This document shows, one piece after another, positions 37,391 to 58,600 of a stretch of 64,000 nucleotides of DNA (the first letter of the stretch is position 1; the number at the start of each line of letters is the position of its first letter). The position numbers and the translations under genes were made by a program. The notes under the pieces were generated by a model, which worked only from the letters and a program-made list of their open reading frames with translations, was not told where the DNA came from and searched no databases. Origin of the DNA: Branchiostoma floridae (taxonomy: Eukaryota > Chordata > Leptocardii > Amphioxiformes > Branchiostomatidae). Where the stretch lies: contig NC_049992.1 of the NCBI RefSeq assembly GCF_000003815.2, forward strand, positions 19,157,858 through 19,221,857, in the 5' to 3' direction.

Positions 37391-38509
37391 GGGCTTACTA
37401 TTCCTAAACATCATTGATATGATGTACAAGTTCATTTGTGCAAACATTCTGATAATGAGTATCCTAGTGGCTTTTCATTCTACTGCAACGGAATTTCCGA
37501 CTTCTGTATCTCGTAAACTCTGCATGCTATGGATATAAATTTTTGATCTTTTTCTGACGCAATGCCATGGCTGTATGGAAATTGAATCATGACCACTGTA
37601 GTGATTTTTTTAACAATCACTCATAATGTACTGTTTGTGTTGTACGTATCTGTTCTGTAGGTCATTGCCTTTTCGAGGAAACAGCCAAAGTAACCTGAGA
37701 CAGTTGGTCACTGACACTGTTTTGCAACAAAACATTCCACCAACAGACAAAACCCACGCTACCAGAAAAGGGTAAACACAGGCCATAGATATAACCGTCA
37801 ACTTTTTTGTCATCGTTTCCTCTAGCCTTGAAAAACGGCCTTCTCTCGACATTATGGAATCCCAATTTTGCTAGTTACGTGCGTTTTTTTTTTATTGAAC
37901 TTACTGGTGATCAAATGACGGACAGAAAACAATCAGAAGTCGCAGTTGAAGAAAAAAGAAAAACAAGGAAATAAGCAATTGGAATGTTGCATTTACAAAC
38001 GTCCCGTAAAGTCTGCAATTGAGGCTACGTTTCCTTGTAGCGGTGTAAGGTGTCACTCAGGTGCACCTTGAATTTGATCTTTTATTTGAACAATACCTGC
38101 TGCCCAGGATCCAATACTCAAGGCACGGGTAAAAATGTGCAAATTGGTAGTCTTTGCCTTGGAAAAAGGAAAAAATAAGATTACTTAATTTCCCGTTAAA
38201 ATCTCGGGGTGGGAAATCGCAATGATTTCTGAATACTTTCTTCTCATTCTTTTTTTACTTTTGCATTTCTTACTGTTACTCGGCTCGGGGAGTATGAATG
38301 ACTAACCAGGTGGTCAGAAAACGCTATGATCTTCCTTCCAACATTTACTTAGAGATTGAAATTCGTTTATATCATAATCCAGAAGATGAATATTGCATAT
38401 CATGTCATTTGTTTAAGTTGTGCAACCTTTATCTCTATAACTTGACTTGCAATGTTTCCTGCAGTCCTTTATCATATTTTGGCCGGTGACAGATGTATAG
38501 AACGTATCA

Positions 38510-38899
38510 AATTATCCATATGAGCTGAAAAGTTTCGGGACTTCCCCCAACTCATTTGCATAGGTGAGACACAATGGAACGATTCGACGTCACCTGTCAG
38601 TCTTTACAGAGGACAAAGAGATAGGCCACGCCTACTCTTAAATATTTATAATAACACAATCTACCTGAATTTCAATAGGTTGACATATCTCTACACGGTG
38701 CATACTGTGTATTTTTCGCAGAAAACACGCCTCTTTTGAAAAGTGTCCAACTCTCCAAAAGTTAAGATAGTAGCCTGTCGCGCGAGCTCTTACTCTGGAC
38801 TGGGGCACACCTGCACACTGAGGCGGGGTAGTGTCGGTACCAAGGCCAGCAGTATCATTGGGCGCGTGCACAACACGGGAAGCTCGAGACAACTTCAAC
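38510..38899 (+). promoter_or_regulatory. Promoter and 5' leader of the 8-module sushi gene
   Basis: About 390 bp directly before the ATG is conserved, with small changes, in front of the second sushi gene (55230-55608). Shared blocks include CGGTGCATACTGTGTATT, TTTTGAAAAGTGTCCAACTC, CACACCTGCACACTGAGGCG and GTGTCGGTACCAA. The much lower conservation of neighbouring sequence makes promoter function plausible. The transcription start was not located. Confidence 0.5.
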
Positions 38900-48905
<10,006 letters not shown>

Positions 48906-49785
48906 ACTGGAGGACAGGTACCGTAACCACGACGCCGAGCAACCATTGGATACACGGGATGGACTATTGATGCACGATGGTTAGCAGTAAAGCATCATGT
49001 CCAAATACACGGCTTTTATCATTCGTTGATTGCATGCTTGATCGATAGGATTCATTAGTTCGTTCCTTTATTTTTCGTTTATCAAATCAATCTTTTCGAT
49101 GATACTGAAGACAAAAGTATTCCTTATCATCAAGTTTTGGTATTTGCTTAAATATAGACCCTACTGAAGACGCATGCATTTTTAATGTCTATATGCCGAC
49201 TGCGCGCACCCGATAATATATATATACACTTCACTTTTTTTGTACTCAAGTCATTTTTACTCATGACGTGTAAGATATATCCAAATAATTCAACATGCAT
49301 ATATAATATGTATCTATAACTTGGAAATATGCTCTAATTAATTTGTTATATGAATATGTAGTCATTAACATTTTATTTTCTGCTAAAGTTTAACATTATA
49401 TAAATATACACAATATTAGATTATATATTACCTATATTTCCGCCTTCGATGTCATTCATTCATTTCATTCTGTCACAAGGTACTATGTATAATTTGTAAG
49501 AAGATATAGCTCCAATGGATATTATGCTTAATTTTACTCATTTGTGGCTTTATACTGCTTTTCTGTGTTGTTTGTTCACAAGTGTTGAATGAATGAATGA
49601 CTGGTTTAATAGCGCCAAAACCTGCGCACATACATGTACATAACATTGCAGCCATACAAGGCTGAATTGGTGTATGATACACAATACATTTGTTAAAAAC
49701 TTCATAAAGATTCATTTAACAATGACACAATGAAAGGAAGTGTGCTATTTTGGAATCTAGATTACCTGCATCTAAACTGTGAGTA
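48906..49785. other. 3' flank of the first sushi gene, no other gene
   Basis: The first 100 bases resemble the 3' flank of the paralogue (GACGCCGAGCA, TTGGATAC), so they are probably 3' untranslated sequence. The remainder is AT-rich with GAAT repeats near 49585. Confidence 0.5.
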
Positions 49786-50363
49786 CGAGGGGCGTGTAAT
49801 AAGTAATGCCCCTGACCCATTTCCCATAGGAGGAGATTAATGAAACTTGGCACAGATATTAGTCATTCTCTTCATAGGAATCATCCAGAGTTATGCATTT
49901 CTCCCATCGTTTGATGCAGCTCTGGACACCGTTTTTGTAGGACACCCCAGGTTGGTCCTCCAACAGATGCCTCATCAATGGCAGAAGAGGGACGACCAGG
50001 TCTAGGGGCTGTTTCCACAGACTTCCGGCTACGTTTGAATTCAGGATGCCAGCCTTTTTCAAGGTCACATGATGGGGCATCATCACCATAAGTTTCATTC
50101 ATTTCATCAAAAGTCTTCTTTGGTGTGCGTCCTTTTAAATAAAAATACTGGATCACTGCGCGACACTCAACTAGTTCCATTTCACACCTGGTCCATTTCG
50201 CACCTGACTCAGTTCAAACACCAATAAATCAGAAACCACAATTAGTTCAGAGCTGTTTTTTGCAACATAACTTATAGAGATATAAATCATTACACATACA
50301 AAATGTCATCTAGATCAGACGACTGAAAGTGGGTCAGGGGCATTACTTATTGCACGCCCCTCG
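49786..50363 (-). mobile_element. Internally deleted mariner element, 578 bp
   Basis: Flanked by TA on both sides. Terminal repeats start CGAGGGGCGTG and extend about 33 bp with one mismatch. The minus-strand frame from 50180 starts MELVECRAVIQYFYLKGR and has an FDEMNETYGDDAPS and PRPGRPSS region, the mariner helix-turn-helix part. Another frame ends with a CIKRWEKCITLDDSYEEND-type mariner C terminus (to 49859). The catalytic DD(D/E) core between them is deleted. Confidence 0.88.
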
Positions 50364-51081
50364 TAGTTGTCCTTTGTACATAGTTCCCTCCCATGAACAC
50401 TACCCCGTTTCGGGGGTAACCATCCAGAGAAAAGTGGGGACTTCGACACAGACAGTGCAAATTTCAAACAAAGACTGCGACGTCTCACGTACAGAGAAGT
50501 AAGTGACAGCTGTTCTAGGGCTCTGTCGTAGCCAACATAGTGTTAATCCGGTATTCAGTGTTATGGATCTTACGTTGGCTAGTGATGATCAGAATAATGA
50601 TAGCTTGTCTGTATAACCCGAGGCTGATGGTTCACAGTAACTGGCACTGTTCTGGCTGAGAGCCACAAAATATTCAAACAACACTAAAGCTTCTGATAAA
50701 AGCTGCCCGGTGCGTATTTTGGAAAAAGCCTGGATGTTAAACAATATCACATGAAAAAAGAGTTTTTAAACATCGAATTACTGAATTGGTCTGTCTTCTA
50801 TAAAAAAAAAACATTACACTAGAAAGGCCGACATTTGCTTAAGAGCAAATACATCATATTTCAGCCATACCCCTTCCCACGCAACATTGGACTGTTCCAA
50901 ATCACCCCTGCGCAAAAATGGAACATCATATTAACAGTACATTATCCCCCAAAGTGGACTGGTATTGTGAATTGATTCCAGGTAAAAACAGAGCTTGCTT
51001 CTATTTTTCAGAAAATGACAATAATCACACCTTCCATTCAGAAAATTTTCATCATGACTGAAAATTGTTGAATGACTTCAT

Positions 51082-51290
51082 GTAATGTCATTAACAATTT
51101 TCAGTACGATAACTAGGTGTAAGTTTAAAAAAGTATAAGCTCCTTGTGATATGGGTACATTTATTATTGCAGTGAACTTTTTTAATGTCATTAACAATTT
51201 TCAGTACGATAACTAGGTGTAAGTTTAAAAAAGTATAAGCTCCTTGTGATATGGGTACATTTATTATTGCAGTGAACTTTTTTTATTCAA
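51082..51290 (+). repeat. Two identical 101-bp tandem copies
   Basis: The sequence from TAATGTCATTAACAATTTTC to GCAGTGAACTTTTTT is repeated without a visible difference. Confidence 0.95.
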
Positions 51291-52434
51291 GTAGGGCATA
51301 CGATTTAATAATTATCAAGCAGGTGCAGGTACTGTAGGAGCGTTTGTTTTCTTCAAGCTGTAAAACTGTTAAACTGTTTTACTTTGTATGCAATCAGCCA
51401 TCGAGCCTATTCTTATTTTAGTTTAACAACTTCCTGCCAGACCCGGAAGATACGATTGAACCTTGTTCGAGGATTTATTTTCGTCTGTCTGGTCAGTCTG
51501 TTCATACCCTGGCGCTGAGAGTGTTTTATTGGACTGAAACTCTGGCAGTTTAAAGTTACTTACAATTTAAATGTTCAAAGTTTATGTTAAACAACAACAG
51601 CACTAGGAAATGTGGCCACTATAGACAGGTGGTCACTATAGAGAAAATGCTGATCTATTGACTAGGAGCCATACGTTACACATGATTTCAGTACACTGAT
51701 CATTAATCATATAAACATTGCACAGGTAAGCCAATTGTTTAGATGTACAATTAAGTTCAAATAATTCTGAAGAGAAATATTGATGAGAAAATAATCATTC
51801 TCGCCACTGTCTAACTTATAATTACGTATCAAAACTAAACGCAGATTTTCTAACTAACGCACCTTTCGCCGACTTCATCAAAGGACCGCCGGCTATCAAT
51901 CAAACACGGCTGTTGATTAGACTTAGAGTTTCAAACAGTCATGTGCTGTGTGCCAGTTGACAGCGAACTTCATGCTACGTGATGTTTTACATTGCTTGGA
52001 CCTTCTTTCCTACAGCGGTGCTTCTACAAAATATTTAGACTGTAACACTGAGTCCCACATGTTTTATAGAATAGAATTTGACACAGAACAGCGTTTTTGC
52101 TGGGTATTTTTCTTGAAAAATGTCCGTGGGAATATCAGCGAGGCGGCGACGTAGGGATATCAGACCGTCAACAAAAGTCGCACGGCGGCTAACGGCGCAG
52201 CGAAGATACTAGCGCTATAAATAAGCGCTTCAACTAAGGATGGCAACCCGTACAATATTTTTGTAGACTGTTGAGCTAAGTAAAGTTTGTTGTTTATGAG
52301 GTTTTCGTTGTCTTTGAAGCTTTGACCCGAAATATTCTAAAGTCAAACTGCTGAAGAGAAGTAAGTGACTGCTACTATTATCGTAGATATGGCCCTAAAA
52401 AAACTGATAAAAGAAGCCTTCTCAATAGTCTAAA

Positions 52435-52560
52435 ATGCAAGAGCTTCCGGGGGGGCTTCGCCCACCTGGGTCCCCCCCACAGTGGCCCTGCCCCTGGACC
52501 CCGCCAGGGACATTCGGCGGCCCCCGGACCCCTGTCCGACGCTTTGAAAAAATCCTGGCG
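52435..52560 (+). repeat. GC-rich island with GGGGGGCTTCGCCCACC-like motif
   Basis: About 125 bp of very high GC content stands in AT-rich DNA and contains CCTGGGTCCCCCCCACAG and CCCCTGGACCCCGCC. It is non-coding in appearance and probably a dispersed repeat. Confidence 0.5.
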
Positions 52561-52589
52561 AGAAGTCTGTACGGCCTGAGTCTTCAAGT

Positions 52590-53375
52590 TAACGTATTGT
52601 GTGGTCCCGCTTATGAATATTAATTAGCCTTCGCTTTCCTCTTCGCTGATTGGCTGAACCATTAATTGAATTAACTCTTCCTGCCGGCTAGACGCAGGTG
52701 CAGATGTCGGCTCTGTGGGGTGAACGTCCGAAAGGTCATGGCATGGAGAACGAAAGAAAACCAATTTCCCCTAAAAAAAGTGCTGTAATTAAGCCTTTTA
52801 CAGTACTTTATGCCAAAAATTTTACTTGGATCATTTTACCAACTATCTTATGCCTATCTATACCAAATGTTACTCATACCAGGGTACAGGGGTGCAAAAT
52901 ATACCGTTATAAGACCGTCAACAACAGTCGCACGGAGCTAACAGCGCAGCGAAAATACCATCGCTAGCGTTTCAACTTCGGATAACAAGTTATAAGTACT
53001 GTTGAACTCAGTAACGTTAAAGTTTGTTTTTAGTTGCCTTTGACGGTTTGACCTATATACGGGATCATGAGGCCCCGCTTATGAATATTAATTAGCCTTT
53101 GGCCTCCTCTTCGCTGATTGGCTAGGTCTTTGATTCAATTAACTCTCCGACTGACGCGCACAGGTGTGGCTCTGTGCGGGGTCACGGAAGGTCACGTCAG
53201 GAGGCCAAAAGAAAATACGGGATCATGAGGCCCCGCTTATGAATATTAATTAGCCTTTGGCCTCCTCTTCGCTGATTGGCTAGGTCTTTGATTCAATTAA
53301 CTCGCCGGCTGACGCGCACAGGTGTGGCTCTGTGCGGGGTCACGGAAGGTCAGGAGGCCAAAAGAAAACAAATTT
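52590..53375 (+). repeat. Three copies of a 158-bp unit
   Basis: CTTATGAATATTAATTAGCC with TTCGCTGATTGGCT and GGCTCTGTG marks one diverged copy near 52608-52790. Two close copies lie in direct tandem at about 53061-53218 and 53219-53375. Confidence 0.8.
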
Positions 53376-53479
53376 CCCCTCAGAAAAGTGCCAAAATTAA
53401 TCATTTTAAAGTTGTTTATGTCAAAAATTTTACTTGAATCTTGTTACCAAGTATATAATGCCTATCTATACCAAATTTC

Positions 53480-53990
53480 AGGTCATTTAATTGTAATACC
53501 AGGGAACAGGAGCCAAAAGTGTCCTTTTTTTGTCAAAAATTGGCCAAAAATCGCAAAAATAAGCATTTTGTTGCACTGTACACCAAAAGTGTTATTGAAT
53601 TTATATGAAGGGATTATCAAGGCACATCTGTGTCAAATTTCAGCTCATTCGGTTGCAATACCAAGGTACAGGAGCCAAAAGTGTCCTTTTTTGGTCAAAA
53701 ATTGGTCAAAAAATCGCAAAAATAAGCATTTTGTTGAACTGTACACCAAAAGTGTTATTGAATTTATATGGGGGCATTATCAAGGCACATCTCTGTCAAA
53801 TTTCAGCTCATTTGGTTGTAATACCAGGGTACAGGGGCCAAAATATACAGTTTTGGTCTAAAATTTACCAAAAAATCTCAATAAAATCATTTTAGAGGCA
53901 GATATGAAAAAACTGAGAAAAAAGCATCAAGGTATTGGCCCATTCTACCCCTGTGCCAAATTTCAGATCATTCGGTCCAGGAACGGCGGA
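53480..53990 (+). repeat. Tandem repeat of about 160 bp
   Basis: Three units contain GTCAAATTTCAGCTCATT, GGTACAGGAGCCAAAAGTG and AAGCATTTTGTTG at spacings of about 160 bp. A long open frame (53322-53861) runs through it only because the period and composition permit it. Confidence 0.8.
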
Positions 53991-54175
53991 GATGAATCAC
54001 TTTGAAGATTTGACAGGAGAAAGAAGAAGAAGAAGAAGAAAGAAAGAAGAAACATTACGAATACAATATATTTCACCATACTATGTATGGCTGAAATATA
54101 ACAATATATTTCACCATACTATGTATGGCTGAAATATAATGAGATTTGTCTAACAAAGAAAAAAAAATTGTTACA

Positions 54176-54262
54176 AGTGGGGTTCGAACCCACGAACCAC
54201 GGCTGCAAAAACAAATCGCTATATCTACCCTGCGCGTAGACCGCTAGGCCAGGCAAGCTGGT
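54176..54262 (-). repeat. tRNA-Leu-like sequence, probably not functional
   Basis: On the minus strand TGGCCTAGCGGTCTACGCGC (A box) and GTGGGTTCGAACCCCAC (T arm, perfect) are present, followed by a T run. Length and D arm recall a leucine tRNA with variable arm. The 5' and 3' acceptor strands do not pair, so a tRNA pseudogene or SINE is preferred. Confidence 0.5.
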
Positions 54263-55229
54263 TGTGTACCCATGCGTACAAAAGGGCTATAAGAAGAGTT
54301 TGGTTAAATTGATCGATCCAACGGTTGAACGGTGGAAGGGTTGGACGATTGAATCAACCGCTTCTCTGGGCACAAACCTGGTGCTACGCACCGGGGAAAA
54401 TGCCAAACACACTCAGGCTTAACATATAAGTCGGAAGTTTTGTTCTTGTACTGCAAGCTTCGAACATACATATTTAGGAGCGATGTTTTCGTTGATAAAA
54501 GATAATCCTATACTATCTCGGCAAACTTATTTTCGCTGTCAGTCGTTTCCTCTTGCCTTAACAAAGGGCCTCCGGTTGACGTTGACAAAACCAAAATTAT
54601 TGCTAGTTACGCTCTGTTTTCTGATCGAAGGCAATTTCAAATGACTGACGAAAAACAAGTAGGAGAGGTGATCTGATAAGACAACGTCAAGTAAGTAGTG
54701 AAAATTTTCAAAGGCCCCACAGAGTCTATAGTTGAGGCTACGTTCCCTTGTCGTGCAAGGGGTCATTCACATGGACCGTGGTCTTTTGTTTGGGCCATTT
54801 CTGCTGCCCTGAAGCCATTTTCAGGCTCAATCGCTCATGTTATGGCTGACGATGGGCGTACGTTTAGCCTTCGACTGCGAAGATCTACAGTATTATTCAA
54901 TTCCCGAGCTGATATCGGGGTAAAAATCGTGTTGAAACGCCATTCTCCCTTTTTGGTGCATTCTCTCTTTATTGTTTTATTCCTCTGACAGTTATTCAGC
55001 TAGAGAAGCTAGTGAATGTAAGACGAGCCATGTCGCCAGAGAACGTTATGATCTTTCATCTTAATATCTGCTTAGAAATTAACGACCGTTATCGACATTA
55101 TATTGAATTTATAATCCACAAGATGAATCTTGCACGTCATGTCATGTTTAAGTTTTTGTCTTCATAACTTGACTTGCAAGGTTTCATGCAGTAATTCATT
55201 ATCTCTTGGCCGGTGACAGGTAGAACGTA

Positions 55230-55608
55230 TTACATCATCCATAAAAACTGAAAACTTACCAAACTCATTTGCATAGATTAGACACAAGGAGACGATTCGA
55301 CGTCATCTGTCTGTCTTTACAGAGGACAAAGAGACAAGTACCGCCTACTCTTAAGTAATCATGATAATACCATCTACCTGAATTCCAATAGGCTGACTGT
55401 CTGTGCGGTGCATACTGTGTATTCTTCTCAAGATACACGCCCCTTTTGAAAAGTGTCCAACTCTCAAGAAGATAAGATCGTAGCCTGTCACGCGAGCTCT
55501 CACTTGGAACAGGGGCACACCTGCACACTGAGGCGGGGTGGTGTCGGTACCAATCCAGCAGTATCATTGAGTGCGTGCACAGTACAGCCGGCGCGAGTCA
55601 GCTTCAAC
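55230..55608 (+). promoter_or_regulatory. Promoter and 5' leader of the 2-module sushi gene
   Basis: Counterpart of 38510-38899. The shared blocks and spacing up to the CTTCAACATGAA start context are kept. Confidence 0.5.
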
Positions 55609-58600
55609 ATGAAGTAAGTCTTACTCCGATCCCAGTCTTAACCAAAAGTTCCACACATATATGTTCGTATTCATTTTATTATTTTAATAGATCTTAATTG
55701 TAATTTTCAAGAATGTTTATTTAATTAGAGCTTCCACTCTGCGCACCTGTCATGGAGGCGTAGATCTATGACTCCCCTTGTATCTTCTCTATGCATGGAG
55801 TGAATTGTATCTATCTATAAGCATAGAAATTACGGAGATATCGTCGTAGGTAAGGGTTCAAAACACCCAGGGTGTACACGCCCAACCTATACCCAGCTCA
55901 CTTAGCATTTGTTTTAATGCTATAACTGTTAAAGGCCCCCTCTCACTTGACGTGCGGCACGCTTGCGGCATTGCTGCGTTCGTTCACTGCGTCACTGTTT
56001 TGTTATTTTCTTCGATTTTTTATGATTCAGATATTGCGCAATACGTAAAAGTATAACATAAAAGACGACAAAATATACAACAAGTAAGAAAATTCGTTCT
56101 TTATCTCTGAAATTCGTTGAGCATCTTCCGAACGCAGCAATGCCGCAAGCGTGCCGCACGTCAAGTGAGAGGGGGCCTTAACGGACATTGAATGTGTCTC
56201 CCTCATGATCGGTAAAGCCCACTTTCCATGGCGATCGTGCTGCGCTCTCACTGCGACTAACAAGGAATGTGTATATCCTTTGATTTCAAGCTGAATATAT
56301 CATACAATATGGAAAAGTGTGCTTAAACAGACCAAAAACGTACAAAACGGGAAAAGACTCGTCTATACAATTTGTTGGCCGCTATGTCAAGTTTTAGATA
56401 GACAGATCGCCGCGAGAGCGCCGTCCTAGTGGAAAGGGGGTATAATGGAATGTTGACTTTTTGATCTTGTTCTAATGCAACTACTGTTTCTAGAAATTAA
56501 AAATTACTCCATTATGACTGTTGTAGTAGCAAAATTGTAAATAGAAATGTGGCAGTGACTTGTTCACCATTTTACAAACCCTGTCTCAAAGTTGTAATGT
56601 AGCAGGTCAAGCGTTATTCTATCGTCATTTCCATGGCAAACGCTCAGCAAAACTTCACTCTCTTCAGTCTCCACCACGAACTTTCTCTGCAAGAACACGT
56701 TTTGCCACTTCCACGTTAGCAAACCATAATTTTTCCCTCCACAACCCACCCCTTAGGAGAAAGTTCCACACTAGCTTCTTTCCTACAACTCCATCGTCAT
56801 GGGACAAGCTTCCATGGAATTCCTTCCTTGTGGGGTACAATCTAAAACTTTTCAAGTCAAGGGTAAACAAACATGTTTCTTCAGAATCCAGTACTGTGAC
56901 CCTAAACGCATGAGTGGCTCTACGAGCCTTGTTTTACGGTGAACCTTAACTAGTTATTTGCTCTGTTTATGCTGTACGTGATTTTTCTGTAGGTCGTTTA
57001 CCTTTCGACCTTTGGAGGAAAAATACAAAGTCATGCTCTGTAACCTGAGATAGATGGTTCGTGGTGATTTGGGCACTGACATTGTTTTGGCCACAAAACA
57101 TTCAACCACTGACAGGAAACCTGACCACGCTCCCAGGAAAGAGTAAACAAAGGCTAAACATAAATCATCTTAAACTTAACTCCCAACATTTTTTCCTGAA
57201 CTACTCTCTTATATCATGCTGTTTTATATCTAAAGCCGTGTTTTCGATGATTAGAAAAAACAGTCCCAACTATTCGTGAAAATCTTGGCAAAACTATTTT
57301 TTATGTTGTCGTTTCCTGAATCCTGAACAAAGGCTTCTCTTTGATATTATACAATCCTGATTTTGCTAGTTACGCGCTGTTTTCTGATTGATCTGCTGAT
57401 CAGGTGAAGAGCGAAAAACAAGCAGAAAACGCGTTATGATAGAAAAACGAAAGTAAACAGTGAAAAATGTAAATTTTCAAACGTATAACAGAATCTACAA
57501 TGGAGACTACGCTTCCCTGTGCAGGGTGTCACGTACTGACAGGTGCACCCAGTTCTGAACTTGACCTTCATTTTCCCAACCCCGACATAGCCACCAAATA
57601 CCATGCAAAACCATCTACAGCTTCTCGAGTTCGTATGTTGTCCGCAAACAAACAGACACACACACACACACATACACACACACACACGCTCACCGAACAC
57701 TACGTCATAACAGAAAATATAATCTTGTTGGCGAAGGTAAGGCAACAGAACCACAACGTTTTCACTTTTCCATGCCACGTAAGGATCACCAAAATAAGGT
57801 GGAAAACACTCCTTCACATCAAAATGGTGAAACCCCTTCCAATCCTACACTTCTGCCTTAATTAACAAGATATCCCACTAAGAAGCAGAGAACATGGCAC
57901 CCACAATCTAATAAACAACGTGTCAGCAAAAATGAAATCTATGTTTTGCTATCACAAATTTGTCATCAACTAGACAGGTCTGGTGCACAGCTGGCGGTTA
58001 CTATAGGCAAAACACTGAGTGTCCGAAAAAAAGGTCGATTTCTGGAATTACACATTCTCCTCATTAATCGTGTAAGTTCCAGGATTTTAATCATGCCCTG
58101 AGATACGTGCATACTTAAAATAATGCAAATTCACCAACCCCTGCTTGACCAAACAACAACAAAATCGTCCACTGCAGTTCAAAACAAGCCGCGAGGTGGC
58201 CCAAACTTATACTGTACGACTTACTCTCTGCCTAAATACGTATCCACTACTAAAAAATCATGAACTTGACACTTGAGGAAAATTTTACCTCCAGCTTTGA
58301 ACCTCTGCTGCAGTACCGTAACTCGCCGCTAGAAGTCACATTATCGAACGTGACCTTTCTTTTACAACCGCTACTCAAATCCAAAATGTCATGAAAGAAG
58401 TACATCCACAGCTAATCTAGTTATATGCTGTTGACTTCCATATAGAGAGAGAGATCGCGTGGCGCAATCGGCAGCGCATTGGTCTCAGGCCCAAGAGGTC
58501 CCGAGGTCAAATCCGGCTGCGGTGTCACCGATCTTGTGCCCTTGGGAAAGGCACTTTCCTCATAGTGACAGTGACATGCCTTTGTGGCAGTGGCAGGCCT

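Noticed and set aside
53322-53861. 179-residue open frame
   Set aside because: It runs through the 160-bp tandem repeat, and the protein repeats with the same period in shifted form. No splice or start context.
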